Shown in pieces: positions 16,045-25,136 of a stretch of DNA of 41,373 bases. Made by a program: the position numbers and the translations under genes. The notes under the pieces are model-generated. The model was given only the letters and a program-made list of their open reading frames with translations, ran no database searches and was not told the origin of the DNA. Numbering within the stretch: the stretch's first letter is position 1; the number at the start of each line of letters is the position of its first letter. This DNA comes from Candidatus Dependentiae bacterium (GTDB lineage Bacteria; Babelota; Babeliae; Babelales; Babelaceae): contig JACDHA010000011.1 in assembly GCA_013821315.1 (NCBI GenBank), positions 1-41,373 on the forward strand, read 5' to 3'.

Positions 16045-17346
16045 TTATATTTGTTTTGTTACTCGAGTTACTTTATGTGCATAAAAGCTGCCATTAAATG
16101 GTAGATCAGGCAAAAAAGTATCTTTGTGTTTAAGATGGGTATCAAAAAAAGCTTGAGCGTAACCATTAGTAAGCGCAATAACAGCAGGTGTATGCTTTGA
16201 TCCAGTACAAAAGTTAAGACAAAAACGTGCCAGTGGGCATAAAAGAGAAGCATCTGTAAAGGCATAATGACCTACTTGGTCAAGTGTAATGCAGTAACCA
16301 TAAGGACCTAAACAGTTACAAAATTGCGTAAGGTTGTCTCTATAGGTTTTTAAAGCTTTATTATATACTAGCCCAAGTGAAGCTGATATGTGAGTATTAC
16401 TAGCATCTAGTAATGACCCGCGGATAAACATAAAGGGCTTAGAGAATCCTCCAGTAGTTTTTTTCATTAAGGAACCATCTAAACTTATACCTGCTTTAAA
16501 ACGTTTATCACGACGGCATGCTTCAGCTGCAGCAGCACCCCCAAGCGAATGGCCATAGACGCCCAGGGCATCTAAATTAAGTCGCTCAGTAAACGGTGAT
16601 TCTTCTCTATTAAGTTGAGTGAGCATAGTTGCAACAAATTGAATATCTGTTACCCAAGTTTCTATTTCTTCCTCTAAGCGTTCAAGATAGGCGTCAAGAC
16701 CTGCTTGAGAAGTTTGTTCAAATGCTAAAGCAAGGGCGGGATCGAAATTAAGATTATTGCTTTTAAGTAGTGTGGGTGTAAAACAGCCATAGGTGTGATT
16801 AATGCCTACAACTACGTAACCATGGCTCGCTAAATCCTGAAGTAAAGCTCTATTAAAAGCACTTAAACTTTTAAGGCCATGCGAAAAGATAATTACGGGG
16901 TATGTGGGTTGATCATAAGAAAGCGAAAGTGGTTCCCGTGCTTTGAAATATAATCTTAGAGCAGTAATAAAATCGATAAAATAAAAAAATGAGCGGTGTT
17001 TTTGAGCTACTGTTATCGGTGCCCAAAGATGCACAGTAAGCTCTCTCGCATGTTGCTCTCCGCGCTGCTCTTGGCGTTGAATGTCATGCCAGGTGTAAAA
17101 TGTAGTGTCTACAGCAAAAGGTCCGGTTAGTGTAGGATAGCGTAGGAGAGGAAAAATAAAAAAAGAAAGTATAACAGAGCTACTAGCTAAGCTAAAATAT
17201 ACAGCATGGCTTAGAGGTATGTCGAGCAAAAACATTATACCAAGCGTTGTAGCTCCTACTAGTGCAGTAAAAGCAAATAAGAGCCCAAAAAGAAAGATGC
17301 CTAACTGTTTTTTAAACTTCATAATTTCAGTGTAAAGTAGAGACAT
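16045..17346 (-). CDS. Membrane-anchored alpha/beta hydrolase, PAF-acetylhydrolase-like
   Basis: About 433 residues. Two hydrophobic helices near the N-terminus anchor the protein. The catalytic domain shows YPVIIFSHGL (oxyanion region), LASHGYVVVGINHTYG, the nucleophile elbow VYGHSLGGAAAAEACRRDKRFKAGISLDGS, and a late VGHYAFTDASLL that should carry the catalytic His. This run matches the platelet-activating-factor acetylhydrolase family, esterases that hydrolyse short or oxidised acyl chains of phospholipids. Start is ambiguous: ATG at 17346 (18 bases after the endonuclease V stop), ATG at 17322, or a TTG at 17361; none has a good ribosome site, which suggests coupling to the upstream gene. 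Host or own membrane lipid is the likely substrate. Confidence 0.85.
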   Translation of the reverse strand: MSLLYTEIMKFKKQLGIFLFGLLFAFTALVGATTLGIMFLLDIPLSHAVYFSLASSSVILSFFIFPLLRYPTLTGPFAVDTTFYTWHDIQRQEQRGEQHARELTVHLWAPITVAQKHRSFFYFIDFITALRLYFKAREPLSLSYDQPTYPVIIFSHGLKSLSAFNRALLQDLASHGYVVVGINHTYGCFTPTLLKSNNLNFDPALALAFEQTSQAGLDAYLERLEEEIETWVTDIQFVATMLTQLNREESPFTERLNLDALGVYGHSLGGAAAAEACRRDKRFKAGISLDGSLMKKTTGGFSKPFMFIRGSLLDASNTHISASLGLVYNKALKTYRDNLTQFCNCLGPYGYCITLDQVGHYAFTDASLLCPLARFCLNFCTGSKHTPAVIALTNGYAQAFFDTHLKHKDTFLPDLPFNGSFYAHKVTRVTKQI

Positions 17347-17364
17347 ATATTTTACAAGCAATTG

Positions 17365-18048
17365 CTAAAGTAATGGGTACTTATTATCTTTTGAAAGTTT
17401 ATCTGCTTGCCTTACAGGCTCAGGCAATCGATAGCCTTTAGAGCATAAAAGTACGTAATCAATACTCGTCTGTAGGCTTATAAGATGTCCAAGCGAAATA
17501 AACAATGGGCTTACATTAGTACGTGTGCGAACTACAGTACCAATAACTTGTTTTTTATAGATAAGTGGCACCCATGAGCCAGCTTGTACTTTCAATTGAG
17601 TAGAATCATAATGACCTACAAGCAATGATTTTCCGCAACCAATAGTTGGGATATTAAGCCATAAGCCTAAATGTGATGCGATGCCAAGCCCGCGCGGATG
17701 TGCTATACCCATTCCATCGACTAGCAGTAGATCAGGGCGTTGCTTTAATTTAGCAAAAGCCCCTAACATGCAGGGTATTTCACGAAATGAGAGTAATCCT
17801 GGAATATAAGGTATGTGTAAAGGTGCTTCGTAAACATGTTTTTCTATAATAACCAAGTCTGGATAGGTCATGAGTACTACTGCAGCACGACCCATACTTG
17901 TAGACTCGTTGATTGCCATATCAATACCAGCAATAAAATTAACCTGACCTACATGATCTTCCTTAATAATGTTTTTGGATAGCTCTCGTTGTAATTCGAT
18001 GGCCGTTTCTTTTGTAACTTCCCAACTGTGCAATTGTTTTAATGTCAT
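17365..18048 (-). CDS. nfi: Endonuclease V (deoxyinosine 3' endonuclease)
   Basis: A 227-residue enzyme that nicks DNA one base 3' of deoxyinosine and other deaminated bases. Catalytic acids are in place: Asp43 in FIAGIDMAI, Glu90 in PYIPGLLSFRE (80-90; PYIPG is the strand-separating wedge) and Asp111 in LLVDGMGIAHPRGLGIASHLG. Length matches E. coli Nfi (223). The ATG at 18048 is chosen because AGGAAAA precedes it; the earlier ATG at 18066 has no site. First gene of a same-strand run with the esterase and MFS genes. Presence on a plasmid is notable but the sequence appears intact. Very confident. Confidence 0.96.
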   Translation of the reverse strand: MTLKQLHSWEVTKETAIELQRELSKNIIKEDHVGQVNFIAGIDMAINESTSMGRAAVVLMTYPDLVIIEKHVYEAPLHIPYIPGLLSFREIPCMLGAFAKLKQRPDLLLVDGMGIAHPRGLGIASHLGLWLNIPTIGCGKSLLVGHYDSTQLKVQAGSWVPLIYKKQVIGTVVRTRTNVSPLFISLGHLISLQTSIDYVLLCSKGYRLPEPVRQADKLSKDNKYPLL

Positions 18049-18168
18049 AGCTTTTCCTAATAACATAAAAATAAATTAAAAATTAATGGTACTATTATTT
18101 TAATGCTAGTATAAGTTTACCGCAATACTTACGTAGATTTTACAAATGATAAACATAGATAAAAAAGC

Positions 18169-19518
18169 TTACTCGATTATGCATTTGCTTGTTCTTGTTG
18201 TATCGACGTCACTATCGGAAGAATTCCGGTCACCTATACAGCAACATTTTTCAATCGAGTCGCTATCGCTATCTGAATCTTGCAGGGTAAATATAGTATC
18301 TGTTGGCATTTCTAAAGTACTACTATTTTTATAAGCATAGTTTAAGAATATATTAAGTATTATAGTATCTAACACCCTCTCAGAATTTAATATAAGATTA
18401 AAAGGGGTTTTGCCTGCATTATTGGCAACTGTTACAGGAACTCCTACTTCTAATAAGTAAGCTATAACTTTATATCTTTTTAAGATAACAGCTCTATGCA
18501 AAGGCGTGTTGCCTTGGGCATCTTTAATAGTGAGTGATACACCTTTTTTATAATAGGAAGCTACCCTATCGACATCATCTTTTTCTAAAGCATGAAGAAA
18601 TAAATTGTAGACGTGTGAAAGCATAGATTTTACAAGAGGCGAACAATAATAGCCTTGCTGAATCATAAGGCGTGCTTCAGCAAGATTGTTACTAGAAAGC
18701 TTTGCCACTAAATCCTCCTGTCTTCTTTGTGCTTCTTTTACGTAAGCAAATTCTGTTAGCTCTGCAGGCAGAGCATTGTATGCTATGAAAACTTCTGCTA
18801 ATGCTACCTTGTGAGCTGTAGAACCCCCTATTTCTTGTAAATAGTGCGTTCCATTAGGACTTTCAGTTAAAGAATTATGCTGAAGAAGTAGTTCTACAAG
18901 CTGTATGTTATGTTTGAGCATGGCTAAAAATAGTGCATTTCTAATATATGTTGTATCAATAGCATTAATTTCAGCACCAGCCTTTATAAGCCATTCCACC
19001 ACTTGAGGATCACCTTGCATTACTGCAAGATGTAATGGAGTAGATCCTGCAGCATCAGCTTCAGTTGGATCTTGTCCTTGTTGTAATAACCTTAAAACAA
19101 GGTTTTTATAACCTAATTGAATGGCTTGTAAAAAAAGAATCCTTGTTGAATTTTCACTGCTGCTTTTTAACATATTAGAAGAATGGTTTTTAGTGCCTTG
19201 GCTTAGTTGCTCTAGCAAACTATGCATTGAGGGCATTTTGGGTGTTAAGTAATTTTGATAAATTTCTTCGCTTGTTGATCCACTATTGGCTCTACTGCTA
19301 ACTGGCGTTGTAGCATTAGAATTTGAGTTGTCATTTTGATAATTGTATGAAGAAATACTATTTAAAAGTTCTTTGATATTTGTAATTGCTGCAGAGGGCA
19401 AAAATTCATGAGTTTCTATTTCTTTACTAACAGATTCTTTTTCATCAAAAAGACCATTGCACCAAGAGCTTAAAAATACTGCATTGAAAGTCAAAAACCA
19501 CTTATAGCTATACATCAT
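18169..19518 (-). CDS. Large secreted ankyrin-repeat protein with Cys/Asp-Ser tail
   Basis: A 449-residue protein with signal peptide (about 1-21). Residues about 30-130 are Ser/Asn-rich and disordered. Two ankyrin blocks follow: about 135-235 (AAGSTPLHLAVMQGDPQVVEWL and AEINAIDTTYIRNALFLAML) and about 320-400 (AQGNTPLHRAVILKRYKVIAYL and VTVANNAGKTPFNLIL). The last 40 residues are unusual: a run of Asp-Ser dipeptides, a triple Cys (KCCCIGD), and the terminal residues SKCIIE. C-I-I-E at the very end has the C-aliphatic-aliphatic-X form of a eukaryotic prenylation box, although Glu is a poor final residue. AAAGGG lies upstream of the start. Host-targeted role is inference. Confidence 0.87.
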   Translation of the reverse strand: MMYSYKWFLTFNAVFLSSWCNGLFDEKESVSKEIETHEFLPSAAITNIKELLNSISSYNYQNDNSNSNATTPVSSRANSGSTSEEIYQNYLTPKMPSMHSLLEQLSQGTKNHSSNMLKSSSENSTRILFLQAIQLGYKNLVLRLLQQGQDPTEADAAGSTPLHLAVMQGDPQVVEWLIKAGAEINAIDTTYIRNALFLAMLKHNIQLVELLLQHNSLTESPNGTHYLQEIGGSTAHKVALAEVFIAYNALPAELTEFAYVKEAQRRQEDLVAKLSSNNLAEARLMIQQGYYCSPLVKSMLSHVYNLFLHALEKDDVDRVASYYKKGVSLTIKDAQGNTPLHRAVILKRYKVIAYLLEVGVPVTVANNAGKTPFNLILNSERVLDTIILNIFLNYAYKNSSTLEMPTDTIFTLQDSDSDSDSIEKCCCIGDRNSSDSDVDTTRTSKCIIE

Positions 19519-19596
19519 GCAAAAACCCTTTTTAGTGTCTTTTATTTATAGTATATCTATTTATAATTTCAAAAGTAAATAAAAGCAAAGCATTGG

Positions 19597-20538
19597 TTAT
19601 ATTTTTTTATAACTTACTTTATAACTCTGGCAATAGAGACATCGTGGTATAGAAATATTAAAATGAGATTGCTGACTAGCAAGATGTGCTTTATCTGCTG
19701 ATTGAGTTAGTATTTCAAGAACAACTGGTAATGTCTTAAAAAAATTTGGTGATAAAAATTCAATATGCGTAGGACTACGTCTATTGATTAGAATACATGC
19801 CTGTATAAGATTGTCTGAAGCTGGATAAATGCGTTGTGAAAAGAATGGCACGGGTATATTTGAAGAGCGGGATATGCTATAAAGGCGCTGTGGATCGATA
19901 ACTTGCGTCCAGTCTTTAGAAGAATACAAAGAAATCACACGTTTAAATATAGGTGACTTAACAAGATGCGCTGTTGCAGCTTGTACCGGAGCTGCAAGTA
20001 ATACTAATCTGTCTATAAAAAATGTTGTATCATCATACTCTTGAACTATTAAAGCTAAATTAAGCGCTACGTTGCCTCCATGGCTATGAGTAATAAGTGT
20101 TATGGGATGAGGCAATTCTTTAAGCACTTTATAAAGTTCATGAGCAGCTTCCTTGCGTGCTTGAAAATTCAACCTCCCTGACCAGCCAAACAAATAGCTT
20201 GTCTTAAGCGGAAAGTCTTGAGGATCAGTATGGTAAAGTAGATAGGGTATGCGACCTAGATAATACTTATTTCCTTGTGTTAGAGCTGGCACGAGTCCTA
20301 AAGGGGAATCAAGCGCGTGTACAAGCTTACTAATAAGAGGTGGCAATGTACCATGAACTTGGACTGTTACAGGAGTTATTTTTGTTTGATAGTGTTTTGT
20401 TTGTACAATATCATTATGGAAATAGCTCCACTCATTGCCTGAGGGGTTGCTGGTTTTTGTGATAGGCAAGCATGTGCAGTTTTCTATAAGCATTAAACAT
20501 CCTGGTAATAGCAATAAAAATAATGTTATTTTTTTCAT
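19597..20538 (-). CDS. Secreted alpha/beta hydrolase (HSHGGN type), copy 1
   Basis: A 313-residue protein with signal peptide (1-22). The lipase-type nucleophile elbow is THSHGGNV, preceded by VQVHGTLPP (oxyanion strand) and YLFGWSGRLNFQARKEAA. Ser in the elbow is the expected nucleophile. The same architecture (HG, then WSG, then HSHGGNV, then a LAAPV strand) occurs in the longer protein at 29145, so the plasmid carries two members. AGGG precedes the ATG at 20538. Lipase or esterase activity on host or bacterial lipids is likely; no specific substrate can be named. The gap of about 190 bp to the divergent P-type ATPase gene must hold both promoters. Confidence 0.82.
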   Translation of the reverse strand: MKKITLFLLLLPGCLMLIENCTCLPITKTSNPSGNEWSYFHNDIVQTKHYQTKITPVTVQVHGTLPPLISKLVHALDSPLGLVPALTQGNKYYLGRIPYLLYHTDPQDFPLKTSYLFGWSGRLNFQARKEAAHELYKVLKELPHPITLITHSHGGNVALNLALIVQEYDDTTFFIDRLVLLAAPVQAATAHLVKSPIFKRVISLYSSKDWTQVIDPQRLYSISRSSNIPVPFFSQRIYPASDNLIQACILINRRSPTHIEFLSPNFFKTLPVVLEILTQSADKAHLASQQSHFNISIPRCLYCQSYKVSYKKI

Positions 20539-20731
20539 TAAATACCCTGATTAGTAATAAGCAACTATCTTTAGTAAACGTTATTTTTGATTGCTTGTCA
20601 AAAACATTCTATACCAGCCTATAACTACTATACAACATATTGTTTAAAACAGAATTCTGCTTTAGTTAAAACTATTTATCTTGTAGACTTGTTTCTAAAT
20701 TATTGAACTTAGAGAATGTACAGGAAATACC

Positions 20732-22555
20732 ATGAGATGGTCAGAAGAAATTACCAAACAGCTAGCTTATTGCTTGACGCTACTGGGCGTTTTTATAAGC
20801 ACCTTTTACGTACCGGTTTATGTTGTAGATCTGTTATTGCTAGGATTGTGTATTCCCTTGTTTTGGCAAGCTATAAAAAGCGCCTTCAAAGGCATTATTG
20901 GTAGTGATCTCTTTTTATCAATAGCAACTATAGTAGGTCTCATTGGACATGAAGAAAGGGCTATTTGCATTGTGTTACTTATTATGGCATTAGCTGAATA
21001 TATCGAATATTTTATTGAAGAACGGACAACAACTGCTATTGAAAGTTTAGTTCAGCTCATTCCCACTGATGTTCGAGCATCTATTAAAGGCAAAGAGCAA
21101 CGTATACCTCTCGCTTCAGCTCATGCTGGTATGATCATTATTGTTTATACGGGTGATCGTATACCTGTTGATGGTAGCGTAACACGGGGTACTGCTTTTG
21201 TTAATGAATCATCACTTACAGGTGAAAGTACCCAGAAAAGAAAAACTATAGGTGATATAGTGTTTGCGGGTACCTTTATTGAAGAGGGAAGCATTGAAGT
21301 AGAAGTAGAAAAAGTTGGGACTCAAACATTTTTTGGTAAAATTCAACAATTACTTGAAAATACTCAAACAGGTAAAAGCCGTATAGCATTGCTTGCTGAT
21401 CGGGTTGCTTTCATATTAGTACCCATGCTCTTACTATTTATTGGTCTAGTCTGGTTATATACAGGCAACATACAACTTATAGTTTCTTTGCTTGTTTTTG
21501 GGTCTCCTTTAGAGCTCACGCTTGTTACACCGCTTGCAAGCCTTGCTGGCGTAACTGCTGCTTTTAAGCAAGGTATTTTAGTTAAAGGTGGTAAAGCACT
21601 TGAGCGTTTAGCGCACATTGACACGATTATCTTTGATAAAACAGGGACGTTAACATGCGGCATGCCACAGATAGTCCGTATTGATGTTATTGATGCTCAT
21701 TATACCCAGCAAGATATATTATTACTTGCAGCTATTGCTGAAAAACACTCCGGGCATGTTCTTGCTCGGGCAATACTACAAAAAGCACATGAAAGCGGTA
21801 TTGTTATACCAGAACCTGAACACTATAGCTCAAAGGCAGGCCAAGGTGTAGAAGTTATCTATAAAAGTAAAAAATATAGGTTAGGTAGCAAGCATTTTAT
21901 AGAACAAGTAGTGTCAGTACAAGAACATGATGAAAAAGCAGAAGATAGTACTACTAGTGTTGTTTATTTAACTTGCCAAGATTATTTGTGTGGACGCATA
22001 TACATTGCTGATCTAGTACGCGATGATGCTTCTAGTACTATAAGAAAGCTTCACGAATCTGGTTTAGATGTATTGTTACTTAGCGGTGATCGTCATGGAG
22101 CAGTAGAATATACAGCTACTACTTTAGGTATAAAAAAATACTATAGTGGACTTTTTCCTGATGAAAAACTTGCCCTTATAAAAAAATTACAAACACATGG
22201 CCATATCGTAGCTATGGTAGGCGATGGTATAAATGATGCTCCTGCATTAAAACAAGCAGACTTGGGCATTGCATTAGGTGGTATGGGCATGGAGCCTGCT
22301 ATAGAAGCGGCTGATATTGTATTGCTTACTAATGACTTGGAAGCTATATATTTTGTATATACATTAGCAAAGAAAGTATTACGTACAATAAAACAAAATA
22401 TCTTTTTTGGTTTTATATTAGTACATGCAGTAGGAATGCTCCTTGCATTTCTTGGTATAATAAGCCCTGTGCAAGCAGCTATTTTTCACGCAGTACCCGA
22501 TATAGCGATGGTTCTTAATTCTTTGCGATTAACTACTACTAAAAAAGTTTTCTAA
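20732..22555 (+). CDS. P-type ATPase, divergent P1B-like metal transporter
   Basis: A 607-residue membrane pump. Actuator TGES, phosphorylation motif DKTGTLT with Asp302, and hinge GDGINDAP (from 497) are intact, so ATP-driven cycling is expected. It starts directly with membrane helices and has no N-terminal metal-binding domain. Two P1B landmarks are changed: the transmembrane CPC is GSPLEL (257-262), keeping only the Pro, and the ATP-domain His-Pro is His342-Val343. The fold, helix pattern and the ending AMVLNSLRL still match P1B pumps. So the ion is uncertain: no Cys ligands suggests something other than Cu(I)/Ag(I), perhaps Zn, Mn or another divalent ion. AGGAA precedes the ATG at 20732. 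Convergent with the ankyrin-RING gene, 4 bases apart. Confidence 0.88.
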   Translation: MRWSEEITKQLAYCLTLLGVFISTFYVPVYVVDLLLLGLCIPLFWQAIKSAFKGIIGSDLFLSIATIVGLIGHEERAICIVLLIMALAEYIEYFIEERTTTAIESLVQLIPTDVRASIKGKEQRIPLASAHAGMIIIVYTGDRIPVDGSVTRGTAFVNESSLTGESTQKRKTIGDIVFAGTFIEEGSIEVEVEKVGTQTFFGKIQQLLENTQTGKSRIALLADRVAFILVPMLLLFIGLVWLYTGNIQLIVSLLVFGSPLELTLVTPLASLAGVTAAFKQGILVKGGKALERLAHIDTIIFDKTGTLTCGMPQIVRIDVIDAHYTQQDILLLAAIAEKHSGHVLARAILQKAHESGIVIPEPEHYSSKAGQGVEVIYKSKKYRLGSKHFIEQVVSVQEHDEKAEDSTTSVVYLTCQDYLCGRIYIADLVRDDASSTIRKLHESGLDVLLLSGDRHGAVEYTATTLGIKKYYSGLFPDEKLALIKKLQTHGHIVAMVGDGINDAPALKQADLGIALGGMGMEPAIEAADIVLLTNDLEAIYFVYTLAKKVLRTIKQNIFFGFILVHAVGMLLAFLGIISPVQAAIFHAVPDIAMVLNSLRLTTTKKVF

Positions 22556-22559
22556 TATA

Positions 22560-23795
22560 TTAAAGTTGTTGCCGGCAAAGTGGACAGATATGGAGTTCTT
22601 TTTTACAGTCATTGCATACAATGTGATTACAGACCAATTGAACAGGCGCTCTACCAGCCTTCATAACTTCAAAACAAATAGGGCATTCTTTTTCAAGCTG
22701 TGCATTTCTAAGTGTCCTACAAGCTTGATTTAACTGATAAGTTAGAGATTCACCATAGGTATTGCCTAGTGCTATTTGTGCTCTTTCAAGGCCTTCTACT
22801 ACTTTTTCTTCGCCTAACTTTTCAACATTTTCTCTATTTAATATGTTATCAAAAGCTTGTGCTAATAGCTGTTTTTTGCTTAAAGTATCAGCAAGTAGTT
22901 GTATGGCTTTAGGAGCATTCTCTTTTTCTTGAGTAGTAATTGGGTTATATAAAATACTTGCTAAAAAAGCCTGCTCTGTACTGGATGCGCCATAATCAAT
23001 AAGTAAAGCAAGTGCGTCTTCATCCCCTTTTTGTGCGGCCAACATAAGAGGTGTAACACCATATTTATTTTCAGCATCAACAAGTGCATGATGATTTAAA
23101 AGTATTCCTACAATAGCATAATGCTTAAGCATTACTGCGTAGTGGAGAGGAGTATATTTATCTTTATCAACTATGTTAATATCTTGTCCTGGTAGGTTAA
23201 TTAAATCTAGCGCTTGTTTTGTTTTACCTTGGGTAACTGCTACAAATATTTCTTGATTACGAGCTTCTTGGAGTGCATGCTGTTGTTGTGCCGTATCTTG
23301 TTCTTGCTTTAAACGAGCGCGTAGAATATCTTCATGGGCTTTTATTAAGTTTAATGTAGCTTCTTGGCAGTGTTTTACTGCATATTCATAAGCAGTAAAA
23401 TCTTCTTTATCCTTAATTAAAGAATTAGCTCCTAATTTAAGAAGGTATGTTATTAAGAGGGGGCTATCATTAAAAGCTGCAATATGCAGAGGTGTTTTGC
23501 CTTCATTGTCTTGGGCATTAATATCAAAACCGTATTGCAGTAAAAACTGTACCATTTTTATTTTTTTACGATCAACTGCTAAATGAAGCAAGGTTTTACC
23601 TTCATATTCTGGATATTTATAAGCAGTAAGTAGTGGTGTTTCTTTTAAACAGAGCCCTAATATATCAGGTTCGTCATTAAATACTAACTCTAATGCTCTA
23701 CTTTCAGTTTGAAGTGCCATAGGTAGTGTGGTTGTTGTTTGAGCTAATAGTACAAATATAAAAAATAAAGAGGATCCTTTAACAGAATTATTCAT
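22560..23795 (-). CDS. Secreted ankyrin-repeat protein with C-terminal RING finger
   Basis: A 411-residue protein with signal peptide (about 1-23). Ankyrin units lie at about 60-150 (YEGKTLLHLAVDRKKIKMVQFL; EGKTPLHIAAFNDSPLLITYL) and 205-280 (KYTPLHYAVMLKHYAIVGIL; YGVTPLMLAAQKGDEDALALL), separated by a charged helix. The C-terminus has all eight ligands of a C3HC4 RING in correct spacing: Cys371, Cys374, Cys389, His391, Cys394, Cys397, Cys404 and Cys407. RING domains recruit ubiquitin-conjugating enzymes, a system bacteria lack, so a role in ubiquitinating a host protein selected by the ankyrin part is the natural inference. AAAGGG precedes the ATG at 23795. The layout resembles animal ankyrin-RING ligases. 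Confidence 0.9.
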   Translation of the reverse strand: MNNSVKGSSLFFIFVLLAQTTTTLPMALQTESRALELVFNDEPDILGLCLKETPLLTAYKYPEYEGKTLLHLAVDRKKIKMVQFLLQYGFDINAQDNEGKTPLHIAAFNDSPLLITYLLKLGANSLIKDKEDFTAYEYAVKHCQEATLNLIKAHEDILRARLKQEQDTAQQQHALQEARNQEIFVAVTQGKTKQALDLINLPGQDINIVDKDKYTPLHYAVMLKHYAIVGILLNHHALVDAENKYGVTPLMLAAQKGDEDALALLIDYGASSTEQAFLASILYNPITTQEKENAPKAIQLLADTLSKKQLLAQAFDNILNRENVEKLGEEKVVEGLERAQIALGNTYGESLTYQLNQACRTLRNAQLEKECPICFEVMKAGRAPVQLVCNHIVCNDCKKELHICPLCRQQL

Positions 23796-23939
23796 GAGTA
23801 CCCTTTAATCATATGCTAGTATGTTGTTTTTACTAACAATAAATTACTTATCTAAATAAAAATAATAAACTATATAATAATTATTATAAAAGATACTTAT
23901 ATTTAAAGCAAAAGGGTATGTTGGCCAGATAAATAAAAA

Positions 23940-23960
23940 AGGACAGCTAAGCTGTCCTGA
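23940..23960 (-). terminator. Hairpin terminator, minus strand
   Basis: AGGACAGCT and AGCTGTCCT form a perfect short-loop stem. Read on the minus strand it is followed by a run of six T, so it should stop transcripts coming from the Gly/Tyr-rich gene before the ankyrin-RING gene. Confidence 0.75.
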
Positions 23961-24143
23961 GCATTATTCATACACATATAAAGACATTCTTCTTTAGATG
24001 TCGTAAGAGTAAATAAAAGATTATATATTAGTTTACTAGTGTAGTTATTTAACACGTAAAAGCAATAGTAATTTTGCTCCGTTTTTATTTATTTGCTGCT
24101 ATGCGATCGAAATACTCTTTGTAAAGCTGCTTTAAAACAGAAA

Positions 24144-24180
24144 CTAAGAAGAGAAGATCTAAGCCTTCTTCTCTTCTTAG
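24144..24180 (-). terminator. Hairpin after the Gly/Tyr-rich gene
   Basis: A perfect 13-bp stem (24144-24156 with 24168-24180), 11-base loop, T-rich flank on the minus strand. It starts 20 bases past the stop codon. Confidence 0.75.
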
Positions 24181-24199
24181 TGTTAAATTATTCTGCTTT

Positions 24200-24628
24200 T
24201 TATAATATTGCAGAAAGTAATCCAGTTCCTACTCCGCCGTAATAGCTATTATAGGGATAGTTATAATAATCATAGTCATTGTAATAAGTAGGAGTATAGT
24301 AGCTGCCGTAGTAAGCAGGGTATCCGTAACCACCATAGCCATACCCTCTGCCATAGCCGTAACCACCATAGCCATACCCTCTACCATAGCCACTGCCACG
24401 TCCATAGCCACCACCATGATAAGATTTGCCGTAGCTGCTACCATGTCCATAGCTTCCACGGTTGCCACTGTAACTCCGCCCACCGCCGCCCATACGGCCT
24501 CCGCTGCCGCCCATGTGACTGCCACCGCCTCCGCGGCCTCCGCCACCACCACGTGCATCTAGAGTTGAATTATAGAATAGTGAACTACCTAACGCTAGAA
24601 TAGCTACCATTAAAAATAAATTTTTCAT
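24200..24628 (-). CDS. Secreted Gly/Tyr-rich low-complexity protein
   Basis: A 142-residue protein with signal peptide (1-25, cleavage near LDA-R). The mature chain is almost entirely low-complexity: a Gly/Arg-rich block (about 27-60), GYGRG/YGGYG repeats (about 70-105) and a Tyr/Asn/Pro block (about 105-135). Such composition is seen in cell-surface, glue- or shell-like proteins and in RNA-binding RGG proteins; with a signal peptide a surface or matrix role is more likely. It has the best ribosome site of the plasmid (AAGGAGG, 7 bases before ATG 24628), suggesting high expression. Followed by a strong hairpin. No enzymatic motif. Confidence 0.82.
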   Translation of the reverse strand: MKNLFLMVAILALGSSLFYNSTLDARGGGGGRGGGGSHMGGSGGRMGGGGRSYSGNRGSYGHGSSYGKSYHGGGYGRGSGYGRGYGYGGYGYGRGYGYGGYGYPAYYGSYYTPTYYNDYDYYNYPYNSYYGGVGTGLLSAIL

Positions 24629-24742
24629 ATACGCCTCCTTAATGTTATTTTATATTAGTTGATAATTATATAGTTTTAAATATAAAATAATATAATACAA
24701 ACTGTCAATGGTTTGACAACTTGCAACTTAGATAACAAGGTA

Positions 24743-25087
24743 CTAACGATTAATAGAGGCATTTTTATACACCATAAGAATAGCTATCAATCGGTGATAC
24801 TGTTCTGCAATTTCCCTAAGATCCCGAGCTTTATTTCCTAGAGTAAAAAATCTATCGTAAGAATTATCATGCGAACAATAGGAGCATCCTTTGCAATAGT
24901 AATTAATATGGAATCGTATAGAGTCTTGATGATCTTTTAAAATAGCAATATGCCGTTGAGTGTTTTTAAGCTTTGTATAGATATCACCAATATCAAGAGC
25001 TAATAAAAGATCTTGAGCTGCTTGATGCCGTGAGCCTGTATTTATACTCAAAGTATTAAATAATAAAAGAGCTAGAAGCCATCTCAT
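24743..25087 (-). CDS. Small secreted protein with CxxCxxC cluster
   Basis: A 114-residue protein with signal peptide (about 1-19), two helical stretches and, in the middle, YYCKGCSYCSHD, three closely spaced Cys followed by His. This cluster could bind metal or form disulfides in the periplasm. GAGG precedes the ATG at 25087. It is divergent from the peroxiredoxin gene with 160 bp between, so the two may share regulation. I do not recognise the family. Confidence 0.65.
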   Translation of the reverse strand: MRWLLALLLFNTLSINTGSRHQAAQDLLLALDIGDIYTKLKNTQRHIAILKDHQDSIRFHINYYCKGCSYCSHDNSYDRFFTLGNKARDLREIAEQYHRLIAILMVYKNASINR

Positions 25088-25136
25088 AAAACCTCGTTGG
25101 AGTAATTTTCAAATAAATAGAAATAATTTTTTAAAT

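Larger units (their letters stand above)
23796..24199. other. Intergenic region with two hairpins
   Basis: A 404-bp stretch without a convincing gene. It holds the hairpin at 23940-23960 and the terminator at 24144-24180, described separately, and AT-rich promoter-like DNA upstream of the ankyrin-RING gene. Confidence 0.6.

Noticed and set aside
24090-24233. An open minus-strand frame running from the end of the Gly/Tyr-rich gene into the hairpin (ending KEYFDRIAANK)
   Set aside because: Protein-like wording but no start codon, it begins after a stop inside another gene and passes through a terminator. Possibly the tail of a lost gene.
24229-24558. A 109-codon frame inside the Gly/Tyr-rich gene
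   Set aside because: Val/Ala/Met-rich shadow of the GGY repeats in another frame.
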